Shown piece after piece: positions 31,930 through 40,905 of a stretch of DNA of 64,000 nucleotides. Made by a program: the position numbers and the translations under genes. Every line of letters begins with the position of its first letter. Positions within the stretch are counted from its first letter, which is position 1. The stretch comes from Pseudomonas psychrophila (GTDB lineage: Bacteria; Pseudomonadota; Gammaproteobacteria; Pseudomonadales; Pseudomonadaceae). The DNA is taken from assembly GCF_001043005.1 (NCBI RefSeq), contig NZ_JYKZ01000001.1, forward strand, positions 62,001 to 126,000. Direction: 5' to 3'. The notes below the pieces were generated by a model. The model was not told the DNA's origin. It saw only the letters and a program-made list of their open reading frames with translations, and ran no database searches.

Positions 31930-31944
31930 TCGATCCGGCTGACA

Positions 31945-31997
31945 CCGCGGCGACTTGGGCGCCTTCCCTGCCGGGAAGGTTCCCTCGTCGCCGTTGG
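31945..31997 (+). terminator. candidate terminator after minE
   Basis: A compound stem: outer GCGGCGAC / GTCGCCG and inner CCTTCCC-TGCC-GGGAAGG, followed by a T-rich stretch TTGGTGTTTGTT. Imperfect U-tract. Confidence 0.55.
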
Positions 31998-32019
31998 TGT
32001 TTGTTAAGAGGCTGTTTTA

Positions 32020-32655
32020 ATGCCGTTGTCCACTATTCACATCATCCACGAGGACGCTGGCGTCCTGGTGGTCAACAAACCCACCCTGTTGCTGTCGGTG
32101 CCCGGCCGGGCCGATGACAACAAGGACTGCCTCATCACCCGCCTGCAAGAAAACGGCTACCCCGAAGCGCGCATCGTCCACCGTCTGGACTGGGAAACCT
32201 CCGGGATTATTCTGCTGGCCCGTGATGCTGACACTCACCGCGAACTGTCCCGTCAATTTCACGACCGTGAAACCGAAAAGGCCTACACCGCGCTGGCCTG
32301 GGGTCAACCCGAGCTCGACAGTGGCAGCATCGACTTGCCCCTGCGTTACGACCCGCCGACCAAGCCCCGGCACGTGGTCGACCACGAGTTTGGCAAAAAC
32401 GCATTGACCTTCTGGAAGGTGCTGGAGCGTTGCGGCGATTACTGCCGCGTTGAACTGACCCCGATCACCGGCCGGTCGCATCAGTTACGCGTCCATATGC
32501 TGTCTATCGGCCACCCGTTGCTCGGTGATGGTCTGTATGCCCACCCGCAGGCTCTGGCCGCCTGGCCACGTTTGTGCTTGCACGCCAGCATGCTGAGCTT
32601 CACTCACCCGCAAACGGGCGAACGCCTGCGCTTTGAGTGCCCGGCACCTTTTTAA
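32020..32655 (+). CDS. rluA: pseudouridine synthase RluA
   Basis: RNA pseudouridine synthase of 211 residues. The catalytic Asp is in HRLDWETSG. PITGRSHQLRVHM and GHPLLGD are diagnostic for the RluA branch, which modifies U746 of 23S rRNA and U32 of some tRNAs in E. coli (family knowledge). There is no S4 domain, as in RluA proper. It lies 90 bases after minE, the same order as in other pseudomonads. Confidence 0.94.
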   Translation: MPLSTIHIIHEDAGVLVVNKPTLLLSVPGRADDNKDCLITRLQENGYPEARIVHRLDWETSGIILLARDADTHRELSRQFHDRETEKAYTALAWGQPELDSGSIDLPLRYDPPTKPRHVVDHEFGKNALTFWKVLERCGDYCRVELTPITGRSHQLRVHMLSIGHPLLGDGLYAHPQALAAWPRLCLHASMLSFTHPQTGERLRFECPAPF

Positions 32656-32671
32656 GCACTGCGCCGCTTTC

Positions 32672-32817
32672 GTAACAGCAGCCGAAGGAACGAGGCTGCG
32701 TTCGGCGGCGCAGCCGTCGTAAATTCAGGTTTCGCGTCATATCAGGTAAACCGCGCACTCAGGTTTTGCGATTGCTTTGCAATCGAACGCAGCCTCGTTC
32801 CTTCGGCAGCTGCTACA
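32672..32817. repeat. second-family inverted repeat (GAAGGAACGAGGCTGCGTTC)
   Basis: Second copy of the element at 19674-19818. The arms GCCGAAGGAACGAGGCTGCG and the inverted CGCAGCCTCGTTCCTTCGGC are identical, and the central parts differ. Confidence 0.88.
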
Positions 32818-32885
32818 GATATTGCACCGCAACAAATCCTGCGATCAATGCGCTAAACTCGCGGCCTTGCTGTCTGGAGTAACTT

Positions 32886-34175
32886 ATGCGCGAAGAGTTG
32901 AACCAAGGCCTGATCGACTTTCTGAAGGCCTCCCCTACCCCCTTTCATGCCACTGCCAGTCTTGTTCAGCGCCTGGAGGCTGCCGGTTACCAGCGCCTCG
33001 ACGAACGCGAAACATGGTTCACCGAAGCCAACGGCCGCTATTACGTCACCCGTAATGATTCCTCTATCGTTGCGTTCAAGCTGGGTCGTCACTCGCCGCT
33101 CCAGGGCGGTATCCGCATGGTCGGCGCTCACACAGACAGCCCGTGCCTGCGCGTCAAGCCTCAGCCTGAACTGCAACGTCAGGGCTTTTGGCAACTGGGC
33201 GTAGAAGTCTACGGCGGTGCCCTGCTCGCGCCATGGTTTGACCGAGACTTGTCTCTGGCCGGACGCGTGACCTTCCGCCGCGATGGCCAGGTCGAAAGCC
33301 AGCTGATCGATTTCAAGGCACCGATTGCGACCATTCCCAATCTGGCGATCCACCTCAATCGCACCGCCAACGAAGGCTGGGCGATTAATCCGCAAACCGA
33401 GCTGCCGCCGATTCTGGCCCAGGTCGCAGGCGACGAGCGTGTGGATTTTCGTGCGTTGCTCGCCGACCAACTGGCCCGCGAGCACGGCCTCAATGCCGAC
33501 GTGGTGCTCGATTACGAGCTGAGTTTCTACGACACCCAAAGTGCTGCGGTCATTGGCCTTAACGGTGACTTCATCGCCGGCGCTCGCCTCGACAACCTGC
33601 TGTCGTGCTACGCCGGCCTGCAAGCCCTGCTCACCACCGAGACCGAAGAAACCTGCCTGTTTGTGGCCAACGACCACGAAGAAGTCGGCTCCTGTTCAGC
33701 CTGCGGCGCCGATGGCCCGATGCTGGAGCAGATCCTGCAGCGCGTGCTGCCTGAAGGCGACGAGTACGTACGTACGATCCAGAAGTCGTTGTTGGTATCG
33801 GCTGACAACGCCCATGGCGTTCATCCCAACTACGCCGACAAGCACGACGCCAACCACGGCCCCAAGCTTAATGCCGGGCCGGTGATCAAGGTCAACAGCA
33901 ATCAGCGTTACGCCACCAACAGCGAAACGGCCGGGTTCTTCCGCCACTTGTGCATGGCCGTAGAAGTCCCGGTGCAAAGCTTTGTAGTGCGCAGCGACAT
34001 GGGCTGCGGCTCAACCATTGGCCCGATCACCGCCAGCCATCTGGGTGTTCGTACCGTGGATATCGGCCTGCCGACGTTCGCCATGCACTCGATCCGCGAA
34101 CTGGCCGGCAGCCATGACCTCGCGCATCTGGTCAAAGTACTCAGCGCGTTTTACGCCAGTAACCAGTTGCCGTAA
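32886..34175 (+). CDS. apeB: M18 family aminopeptidase
   Basis: Cytoplasmic zinc aminopeptidase of 429 residues, M18 (aspartyl aminopeptidase-like) family. The N-terminus [19 protein letters not shown] is typical. Metal-site blocks are [43 protein letters not shown] and [12 protein letters not shown]. It removes N-terminal residues, probably acidic ones by family. The ATG at 32886 follows GGAGTAACTT. It is monocistronic and flanked by repeats on both sides. Confidence 0.96.
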   Translation: MREELNQGLIDFLKASPTPFHATASLVQRLEAAGYQRLDERETWFTEANGRYYVTRNDSSIVAFKLGRHSPLQGGIRMVGAHTDSPCLRVKPQPELQRQGFWQLGVEVYGGALLAPWFDRDLSLAGRVTFRRDGQVESQLIDFKAPIATIPNLAIHLNRTANEGWAINPQTELPPILAQVAGDERVDFRALLADQLAREHGLNADVVLDYELSFYDTQSAAVIGLNGDFIAGARLDNLLSCYAGLQALLTTETEETCLFVANDHEEVGSCSACGADGPMLEQILQRVLPEGDEYVRTIQKSLLVSADNAHGVHPNYADKHDANHGPKLNAGPVIKVNSNQRYATNSETAGFFRHLCMAVEVPVQSFVVRSDMGCGSTIGPITASHLGVRTVDIGLPTFAMHSIRELAGSHDLAHLVKVLSAFYASNQLP

Positions 34176-34190
34176 CAAAGCAGGGGCATG

Positions 34191-34277
34191 TGTGGGAGCG
34201 GGCTTGCTCGCGATGCAGCTACCGCAGTTTTAAGGATAAACCGCGTTGCTGCCATCGCGAGCAAGCCCGCTCCCACA
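34191..34277. repeat. REP-type inverted pair
   Basis: TGTGGGAGCGGGCTTGCTCG and its exact inverted copy flank about 40 bases, 15 bases after the apeB stop. Confidence 0.92.
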
Positions 34278-34385
34278 GTCGATCATGACCTGTAGTTAAT
34301 GGCTGATTCATTTTTGATACACATCACCACACATCTGCGCAAACCGACCTAGACTTGGGGCATTGTTTTCTACAGGTCCATAACC

Positions 34386-34568
34386 ATGTTCGAGATGTCT
34401 GCGTTCCACTCCATGATGATTCCCATTGTCTGCGGCATGTTGCTGCTGACCATTGGCTTCAACTTTCGCGAACGCAGTAGTGGCGTCGGCGTGCTGATGA
34501 TCTGGTGCGGCATGCTGCTGATTTTCGGCACTATCGTTTTCAAGATTCTCGCCAAGCTGAACGAATAG
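34386..34568 (+). CDS. small two-helix membrane protein
   Basis: Short gene of 60 codons. Two hydrophobic segments (about 10-25 and 35-52) are joined by a charged turn FRERSSG, and the C-terminus KILAKLNE is basic then acidic. It begins MFEMSAFHSMMIP; an alternative ATG lies three codons in. Ribosome site is AGGTCC. Coding is supported by the clean two-helix layout and its own space between apeB and the channel gene. Function unknown. Confidence 0.65.
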   Translation: MFEMSAFHSMMIPIVCGMLLLTIGFNFRERSSGVGVLMIWCGMLLIFGTIVFKILAKLNE

Positions 34569-34686
34569 GCACCCTGTTTCCCGCGCCCTGAATTCACGAT
34601 CATTTATTTATAGGTGACAAGAAATGAATGATCGCGGGCCCTAGCGTACACTCGGCCAATTTGCACCCTTCGAGGTTGATCGCCCA

Positions 34687-36846
34687 GTGTTTCTCCGTCT
34701 TTTTGCCTTGCCTTATTTCCTGCTGGTTTGCCTGCTGACGCTGCTGCCCATGACGAGCGCACAGGCCGTTGGCTTGCCGGGCATGCTCGGCAGCTCGGAT
34801 AAAGCCCAGGCGCAGCCCACCGAGCCGCTGGGCCAATCGCTGGACGAGGTCATCAAAAACCTCGAAAACGATCAGCAGCGCAGCAAGCTGTTGGCTGACT
34901 TGAAAAAGCTGCGCGACGCCACCAAAAAAGCCCAGCCTGAAGCCGAGATCGGTGTTCTGGGGCTGATCGGCAGCACCCTGGCAGATCTCGAAAAACAGTT
35001 CTCCGGCGCTGACAGCCCGACCTCTCGCTGGACCAAAGAAATCTCCCAAGCCAACGAAGAGCTGTCGGCCCTGATGCTGCCCGCCAGCGAATGGCTGCCG
35101 ATCATCTTTGGCTTTGCATTAATCATCATGATCTGGAGTTTGTCGGCGGCACTGCTGATTTGGGTCAGCCACCGTGTCCGGGTGCGCTTTGGACTGAGCG
35201 AAGAACTGCCTCAACACCCCAAGGCCGTGGACATGCTGCGCTTTGCCCTGCGCAAACTGGGGCCGTGGATGGTGGCGCTGGTGATCACGGTGTACATGAG
35301 TTACGCCCTGCCCTCGTCGCTGGGCAAAGACCTGGCGATGGTGCTGGCTTACGCACTGGTCATCGGCACTTGCTTCTCGGCCATTTGCGTCATCCTGTTC
35401 TCACTGCTCGATGGCCCCCACCGCCATCGTGCCCTGCATATTTTGCGGCATCAGGCGTTTCGTCCACTGTGGTGGATCGGCAGCTTCGCCGCCTTTGGCG
35501 AAGCACTCAGTGACCCACGACTGGTGGCCACCCTCGGTGTACATCTGGCCCATACGGCCGCTACCTTTGCCAATGTGATGGCCGCCCTGTCCACCGGGCT
35601 GTTTATCATCCGGTTCCGTCGCCCCATTGCCCACCTGATTCGCAACCAGCCATTGTCGCGGCGCCTGACCCGACGGGCCTTGAGCGACAGCATCGATATC
35701 CTGGGGACTTACTGGTTCATACCGGCTCTGATTCTGGTGGGCATTTCTCTGGTCGCGACATTTGTCTCGGCGGGCGATACCAGCACCGCATTGCGCCAAT
35801 CATTGATCTGCACCGTGCTGGTGGTGTTGTGCATGGTGATCAACGGGCTGGTGCGACGTCACTCGCAAAAACCGCAACGTGGACACAAACGTCATGCCCT
35901 GTATTCCGAACGCTTGAAAAGCTTCGTCTATACCCTCGCACACCTGATTGTGTGGCTGGTATTCATCGAGCTGGGACTGCGGGTCTGGGGCATGTCACTG
36001 ATCAGCTTCACCGAAGGTGAAGGCCATGAAATCAGCGTCAAACTGTTCAGCCTCGGCGGCACGCTGCTGTTTGCCTGGCTGATCTGGATTCTTTCCGATA
36101 CGGCCGTGCACCACGCCCTGACCCGCTCGCGCAAAGGCCTGGCCAATGCCCGCGCCCAGACCATGATGCCGCTGATTCGCAACGTGTTGTTTGTGGCGAT
36201 TTTCATCATTGCGCTGATCGTTGCCCTGGCCAACATGGGCATGAACGTCACCCCCCTGCTGGCGGGTGCCGGTGTGATCGGTCTGGCTATCGGCTTTGGT
36301 GCGCAGTCACTGGTCGCCGACCTGATTACCGGCCTGTTCATCATTATTGAAGACTCCCTGGCCATCGACGACTACGTCGATGTCGGCGGACACCTGGGCA
36401 CCGTTGAAGGGCTGACGATTCGTACGGTGCGCCTGCGGGATATCGACGGCATCGTGCATACCATCCCCTTCAGCGAAATCAAAAGCATCAAGAACTACTC
36501 CCGTGAGTTCGGCTACGCCATCTTCCGGGTTGCGATCCCCTACAACATGGACATCGACGATGCGATCAAACTGATGCGTGAGGTCGGACAAAAAATGCGG
36601 AACGACCCACTGCAGCGACGCAATATCTGGTCACCGCTGGAGATCCAGGGGGTCGAAAGCTTTGAGTCCGGCAGCGCCATCCTGCGCGCCCGTTTCAAGA
36701 CCGCGCCTATCAAGCAATGGGAAGTGTCGCGAGCGTTCAACCTGTCCCTCAAGCGGCATCTGGATGAAGCCGGACTTGACCTGGCGACCCCGCGCCTGAG
36801 TGTACAAGTCGTGACGGCGGGCAGTGGTATGTTGCAAAAGGACTGA
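34687..36846 (+). CDS. large MscS-family mechanosensitive channel, YbiO-like
   Basis: Inner-membrane protein of 719 residues that should open under membrane tension. A signal peptide (to about residue 26) leads a coiled periplasmic segment (LENDQQRSKLLADLKKLRD) and about ten helices. The MscS core near residue 510-560 has the pore helix VTPLLAGAGVIGLAIGFGAQ and SLVADLITGLFIIIED, then the beta domain with VGGHLGTVEGLTIRTVRLRD (given in part). Length and layout resemble E. coli YbiO. It starts at GTG 34687 with GAGG upstream. Osmotic protection is inferred from the family. Confidence 0.92.
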   Translation: MFLRLFALPYFLLVCLLTLLPMTSAQAVGLPGMLGSSDKAQAQPTEPLGQSLDEVIKNLENDQQRSKLLADLKKLRDATKKAQPEAEIGVLGLIGSTLADLEKQFSGADSPTSRWTKEISQANEELSALMLPASEWLPIIFGFALIIMIWSLSAALLIWVSHRVRVRFGLSEELPQHPKAVDMLRFALRKLGPWMVALVITVYMSYALPSSLGKDLAMVLAYALVIGTCFSAICVILFSLLDGPHRHRALHILRHQAFRPLWWIGSFAAFGEALSDPRLVATLGVHLAHTAATFANVMAALSTGLFIIRFRRPIAHLIRNQPLSRRLTRRALSDSIDILGTYWFIPALILVGISLVATFVSAGDTSTALRQSLICTVLVVLCMVINGLVRRHSQKPQRGHKRHALYSERLKSFVYTLAHLIVWLVFIELGLRVWGMSLISFTEGEGHEISVKLFSLGGTLLFAWLIWILSDTAVHHALTRSRKGLANARAQTMMPLIRNVLFVAIFIIALIVALANMGMNVTPLLAGAGVIGLAIGFGAQSLVADLITGLFIIIEDSLAIDDYVDVGGHLGTVEGLTIRTVRLRDIDGIVHTIPFSEIKSIKNYSREFGYAIFRVAIPYNMDIDDAIKLMREVGQKMRNDPLQRRNIWSPLEIQGVESFESGSAILRARFKTAPIKQWEVSRAFNLSLKRHLDEAGLDLATPRLSVQVVTAGSGMLQKD

Positions 36847-36870
36847 TCTTTGATGTTCGCTCACGCCTTC

Positions 36871-36955
36871 TGGGAGCGAGCCTGCTCGCGATGACATCAG
36901 CGCGTTTTACCTGACACACCACGCCGAATGCATCGCGAGCAAGCCCGCTCCCACA
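36871..36955. repeat. REP-type inverted pair
   Basis: TGGGAGCGAGCCTGCTCGCG with an inverted partner GCGAGCAAGCCCGCTCCCACA, between the channel gene and the converging regulator gene. Confidence 0.88.
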
Positions 36956-36986
36956 GAGTGAGTTGCCTCCAAAAACCAGGGGAAAT

Positions 36987-37706
36987 TCAACGTTCCTGCA
37001 CATCCACCCCGACATGAATCGCATCATGTCGCCAATACTCAAGGTCACAGTCGATCAGCCGTTCGTGCAGGTCGTAATTGACCCGCGCAATTTGCAAGCC
37101 CGGGCTGCCCGTTGAGACCTTGAGCGTGGCCGCCGCCTGCACCGGCAGCGCCGTTGGCACGATTTCGAAACGCACCCGACCGTAATGCAAATCGTAATGC
37201 CGGGCATACAGCTCGGTGATCGACTGGGTGAGATCGAGTTCAAGAATGTGTGGGAAATACTGCGGGTTCAGATAGTGCTCGACGTACAGCACCAGCCGCC
37301 CGTCAATCCGCCGGGCACGGCAGATCTGGATCACACTGGAGAGCGCCGGCAACTGCAAGCGATCGCATACCGCCGCCGTGGCCGGGAGCAGGCGCGCCGA
37401 AATCACGTCGGTGGACGGCACTCGCCCCTGGGCCGTGACCATGGCGTGAAAGTGACTGCGCTGCATCAGGTTGTAGGCCAGGCGTGGTGGCGAAATAAAC
37501 CAGCCGCGGCGCTCCTCGCGATAGACCATCCCCTGGGCTTCGAGCTGCAACAGCGCTTCGCGCACCGTGACCCGAGTGGTGGCAAACAACTCACTGAGTT
37601 TGCGCTCGGCCGGCAACTGACTGCCGCACACCAACAGGCCGTGCTCAATTTGCTCTTGCAGCGTGCGACTGATCGCTGTCACCGCTTTGGGTACACCTTC
37701 TCGCAT
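36987..37706 (-). CDS. GntR/HutC-type (UTRA) transcriptional regulator
   Basis: Regulator of 239 residues. The N-terminal winged helix (about 8-72) has LPAERKLSELFATTRVTVREALLQL (given in part). The C-terminal UTRA ligand domain (about 90-235) has VIQICRARRIDGRLVLYVEHYLNP. It is divergent from the ABC operon that starts at 38053 and probably represses it until its ligand is imported. A perfect 14-bp palindrome lies 14 bases upstream of its own start, fitting autoregulation. UTRA regulators of this branch include phosphonate, sugar and histidine regulators, so the ligand cannot be named from sequence. Confidence 0.9.
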   Translation of the reverse strand: MREGVPKAVTAISRTLQEQIEHGLLVCGSQLPAERKLSELFATTRVTVREALLQLEAQGMVYREERRGWFISPPRLAYNLMQRSHFHAMVTAQGRVPSTDVISARLLPATAAVCDRLQLPALSSVIQICRARRIDGRLVLYVEHYLNPQYFPHILELDLTQSITELYARHYDLHYGRVRFEIVPTALPVQAAATLKVSTGSPGLQIARVNYDLHERLIDCDLEYWRHDAIHVGVDVQER

Positions 37707-37719
37707 TAACGTTACCTGA

Positions 37720-37733
37720 CTGGACTAGTCCAG
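37720..37733. promoter_or_regulatory. perfect palindrome, candidate GntR/UTRA operator
   Basis: CTGGACTAGTCCAG is a perfect 14-bp palindrome with a CTAG centre, close to operators known for HutC-type GntR regulators (TGGTCTAGACCA-like). Partial relatives occur in the same gap: GTCTGTACCTAGAC at 37821-37834 and TGACCTAGACCA at 37986-37997, the latter 55 bases before the binding-protein start. The remainder of the 346-base gap shows no gene. Confidence 0.65.
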
Positions 37734-38052
37734 CACCAAATGTGGGCAGCCACGGCCTGAAAACTCACCAAACCTCGATAGCCGCAGCCTAGTCAGAGCA
37801 CATGACTGTTGCATGACAGTGTCTGTACCTAGACCCATCAGGAAATGCCACAGCCCTTGCCAATCAAGCCCTGCGCGATGGTCTACGCTTAGCCGAAACG
37901 CTCACACAGGCCTGCAATATCACCTGCACATGTAATGCCGACATTAAAGTGTCATCAGTCAGGCTTAAATTGGCTCAGGTATTGCTGACCTAGACCAACC
38001 CACCGCAAAAGAGCAATAAAACCCAGCGTTGAAAACGCCCAAGGAGCTTCGG

Positions 38053-39120
38053 ATGAAACGGTTTTTCCTGGCATCACTGTTAGGTTCAAGCATCGCCCTG
38101 TGCACATCGGCCATGGCCGCCGATGTTGATTTAAAAGCCCTGGAAGCCGCAGCAAAGGCAGAGGGGACGGTCAACAGTGTCGGCATGCCCGATGACTGGG
38201 CCAACTGGAAAGGCACTTGGGCGGATCTGAACAAGCTCTATGGGCTCAAGCACATCGATACCGACATGAGCTCTGCGCAGGAAGTGGCCAAGTTCGCCGC
38301 TGAAAAAGACAACGCCAGCGCCGACATCGGTGACGTGGGAGCAGCCTTCGGCCCGATCGCGGTTGCCAAAGGTGTGACCCAACCTTACAAACCGACCACC
38401 TGGGACCAGATCCCGGACTGGGCCAAGGACAAGGACGGTAACTGGGCGCTGGCCTACACCGGCACCATTGCATTTATCGTCAACAAAAAGCTGCTGCACG
38501 GCTCAGAAGTCCCAACCAAGTGGGCTGATCTGAAATCCGGTAAATACAAGGTTTCCATCGGCGACGTGAGCACCGCGGCGCAAGCCACCAATGGCGTGTT
38601 GGCCGCTGCACTGGCCAATGGCGGCAGTGAGAAGAACATCCAGCCTGCCCTGCTGATGTTTGCCGACATCGCCAAGCAAGGCCGCTTGTCATTGGCCAAC
38701 CCGACCATCGCCACCATGGAAAAAGGTGAAGTGGAAGTGGGCGTGGTCTGGGATTTCAACGGCCTGAGCTACAAAGCCAAAATGGTCAACCCGGATGACT
38801 ACGTGGTGCTGATTCCATCGGACGGTTCGGTGATCTCGGGTTACACCACCATCATCAACAAATACGCCAAGCACCCGAACGCGGCCAAGCTGACTCGCGA
38901 ATACATCTTCAGCGATGCAGGGCAAACCAACCTGGCGCGAGGCAATGCACGGCCGATTCGTGCCGAGCACTTGAAGCTGCCTGATGACGTTCAAGCCAAG
39001 CTGCTCTCCAATGATCAATACAAAAATGTAACCCCGATCAAGGACGCAGACGCCTGGGAAAAAACCTCCAAGGCCCTGCCGCAGCTGTGGCAGGAAGAAG
39101 TCATTATCAATATGCAGTAA
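38053..39120 (+). CDS. ABC transporter periplasmic binding protein
   Basis: Binding protein of 355 residues of the iron/polyamine/AEP-like class (type II fold). Signal peptide MKRFFLASLL...SAMA-AD. Features are EGTVNSVGMPDDWANWKGTW, ADIGDVGAAFGPIAVAKGV and VVWDFNGLSYKAKM. AAGGAG eight bases before ATG 38053 fixes the start. It is the first gene of the operon and is separated from the rest by a long hairpin, which may allow it to be made in excess. The linked phosphatases suggest a phosphorylated or phosphonate ligand; this is inference. Confidence 0.88.
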   Translation: MKRFFLASLLGSSIALCTSAMAADVDLKALEAAAKAEGTVNSVGMPDDWANWKGTWADLNKLYGLKHIDTDMSSAQEVAKFAAEKDNASADIGDVGAAFGPIAVAKGVTQPYKPTTWDQIPDWAKDKDGNWALAYTGTIAFIVNKKLLHGSEVPTKWADLKSGKYKVSIGDVSTAAQATNGVLAAALANGGSEKNIQPALLMFADIAKQGRLSLANPTIATMEKGEVEVGVVWDFNGLSYKAKMVNPDDYVVLIPSDGSVISGYTTIINKYAKHPNAAKLTREYIFSDAGQTNLARGNARPIRAEHLKLPDDVQAKLLSNDQYKNVTPIKDADAWEKTSKALPQLWQEEVIINMQ

Positions 39121-39138
39121 CCCGCTGAACCAAGACCT

Positions 39139-39217
39139 GTAGTCGCTGCCGAGGTACGAAGGCTGCGAGCCTTTGATTGCGAAAGGCTCGCAGCCTTCGT
39201 ACCTCGGCAGCGACTAC
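39139..39217. repeat. 36-bp perfect inverted repeat inside the ABC operon
   Basis: Arms 39139-39174 and 39182-39217 are exact reverse complements, 36 bp each, around a 7-base loop (GATTGCG). The arm starts GTAGTCGCTGCCGAGG. There is no T-run after it. It lies between the binding-protein gene and the next cistron, so it can act as an mRNA-stabilising or attenuating stem. Its ends resemble the GTAGTCGCTGCCG repeat at 27592. Confidence 0.95.
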
Positions 39218-39256
39218 GCAGTTGGCATGCTACTTCTGTTTGCGGAGTCGCCGGAC

Positions 39257-40072
39257 ATGAAACACAACGTTATCCTGGTAGTCCTCGACGGTTTGAATTA
39301 CGAGGTAGCCCGCCAGGCGATGGGCCATCTGCAAGCCTACGTCGGGGCGGGTCGTGCTGCACTCTACAAGCTCACCTGCGAATTGCCCGCGCTGTCGCGC
39401 CCTCTTTACGAATGCATCCTCACGGGTGTGCCGCCCATTGAAAGCGGCATCGTGCACAACAATGTGTCGCGCCTGTCCAACCAGCGCAGCGTGTTCCATT
39501 ACGCCCGCGACGGTGGCCTGAGTACTGCGGCAGCGGCCTATCACTGGGTCAGCGAACTGTATAACCGCTCGCCCTTTGTGATCGCCCGGGACCGCCATAC
39601 CGTTGCAGCCGATTTACCCATTCAGCACGGGCACTTCTACTGGAGCGATCACTACCCCGATTCCCATTTGTTCGCCGACGCCGAAAGCCTGCGGGTGGCG
39701 CACACACCGAATTTTTTACTGGTTCACCCCATGAACATCGACGATGCCGGGCACAAGCACGGCCTCGATACCCCGCAATACCGCAACAGTGCGCGCTCGG
39801 CCGACATCATTCTGGCCGACTACCTGCAAGGCTGGCTGCAGGCTGGTTATCAGGTGCTGGTGACGGCCGATCACGGCATGAACAACGACCGCTCACACAA
39901 CGGCATGCTGCCCGAAGAGCGTGAAGTCCCCCTGTTTGTACTGGGCGATGCGTTCAGCCTCAACCCGGATGTCACCCCCAAACAAACCGAGTTGTGCGGC
40001 ACGATCTGCGAGTTGCTGGGTGTGACCCATGACAAACCGTTGTGTCGTGACCTGCTGAGGCCAGCGCCATGA
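39257..40072 (+). CDS. cytoplasmic alkaline-phosphatase-superfamily phosphoesterase
   Basis: Metal-dependent phosphodiesterase/nucleotide pyrophosphatase type protein of 271 residues. Metal ligands are visible as VVLDGLNYE (Asp), NIDDAGHKHG (Asp/His) and VTADHGMNND (Asp-His). The likely nucleophile is in the region LPALSRPLYECILTGVPP. It has no signal peptide, so it acts in the cytoplasm. The start at 39257 follows GGAG; its stop overlaps the first permease (ATGA). Being embedded in an import operon, it probably cleaves the imported compound to release phosphate or an alcohol. Substrate unknown. Confidence 0.85.
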   Translation: MKHNVILVVLDGLNYEVARQAMGHLQAYVGAGRAALYKLTCELPALSRPLYECILTGVPPIESGIVHNNVSRLSNQRSVFHYARDGGLSTAAAAYHWVSELYNRSPFVIARDRHTVAADLPIQHGHFYWSDHYPDSHLFADAESLRVAHTPNFLLVHPMNIDDAGHKHGLDTPQYRNSARSADIILADYLQGWLQAGYQVLVTADHGMNNDRSHNGMLPEEREVPLFVLGDAFSLNPDVTPKQTELCGTICELLGVTHDKPLCRDLLRPAP

Positions 40073-40905
40073 GCCGTGGCAAATGGCTTGCTTTGCTGTG
40101 CCTGGTGCCCTTCGCCGTTTTTTTTATCGTGTTTCAAATTGCCCCGCTGGTGTGGGTGCTGATCCACAGCGTGCAATCTGAAGAAAGCGGCTGGGGCATG
40201 GCCAACTTCATCAAGATCTTCAACTCGAAATTCTACTTGCAAGCCATCCAGCACAGCCTGGAGATCAGTTTCTGGTCCAGTCTGTTCGGCATTGTGATCG
40301 CCATCCTGGGCAGTTACTCGTTGCGCAAGGTGGATTCGCGGCTGCGCAATTTCGTCAATGCGTTCGCCAACATGACCAGCAATTTCTCAGGGGTTCCCCT
40401 GGCCTTCGCCTTCATCATTCTGCTGGGTTTTAACGGCAGCATTACGATCATGCTCAAACAGGCGGGGATCATTGAGGACTTCAACCTTTACTCAAAAACC
40501 GGCCTGATCATCCTGTACACCTACTTCCAGATTCCGCTTGGCGTACTGCTGCTTTACCCCGCCTTTGATGCGGTTCGGGAAGACTGGCGAGAGTCGGCTT
40601 CGTTACTGGGTGCAAGCAGTTGGCAGTTCTGGCGCCATATCGGCCTGCCAGTCCTCACCCCGGCACTGCTGGGCACGTTCGTGATTCTGCTGGCCAACGC
40701 CCTTGGCGCCTACGCCACGGTGTATGCATTGACCACCGGCAACTTCAACGTATTGCCAATCCGAATTGCTGCGATGGTCTCGGGCGATATAAGTCTGGAC
40801 CCGAACATGGCCAGTGCCCTGGCAGTGATTCTGGTGGGGCTGATGACCCTGGTGACCCTGGTGCATCAGTGGCTGTTAAAGAGGAGCTACCATGTCGCGC
40901 GCTGA
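40069..40905 (+). CDS. ABC transporter permease 1
   Basis: Inner-membrane permease of 278 residues with six helices. The EAA loop is RESASLLGASSWQFWRHIGLPVL (given in part), which contacts the ATPase. It overlaps the preceding gene by four bases and the next permease by 14, so the operon is translationally coupled. It works with the second permease and the ATPase to import the substrate delivered by the 38053 binding protein. Confidence 0.92.
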   Translation: MSRGKWLALLCLVPFAVFFIVFQIAPLVWVLIHSVQSEESGWGMANFIKIFNSKFYLQAIQHSLEISFWSSLFGIVIAILGSYSLRKVDSRLRNFVNAFANMTSNFSGVPLAFAFIILLGFNGSITIMLKQAGIIEDFNLYSKTGLIILYTYFQIPLGVLLLYPAFDAVREDWRESASLLGASSWQFWRHIGLPVLTPALLGTFVILLANALGAYATVYALTTGNFNVLPIRIAAMVSGDISLDPNMASALAVILVGLMTLVTLVHQWLLKRSYHVAR

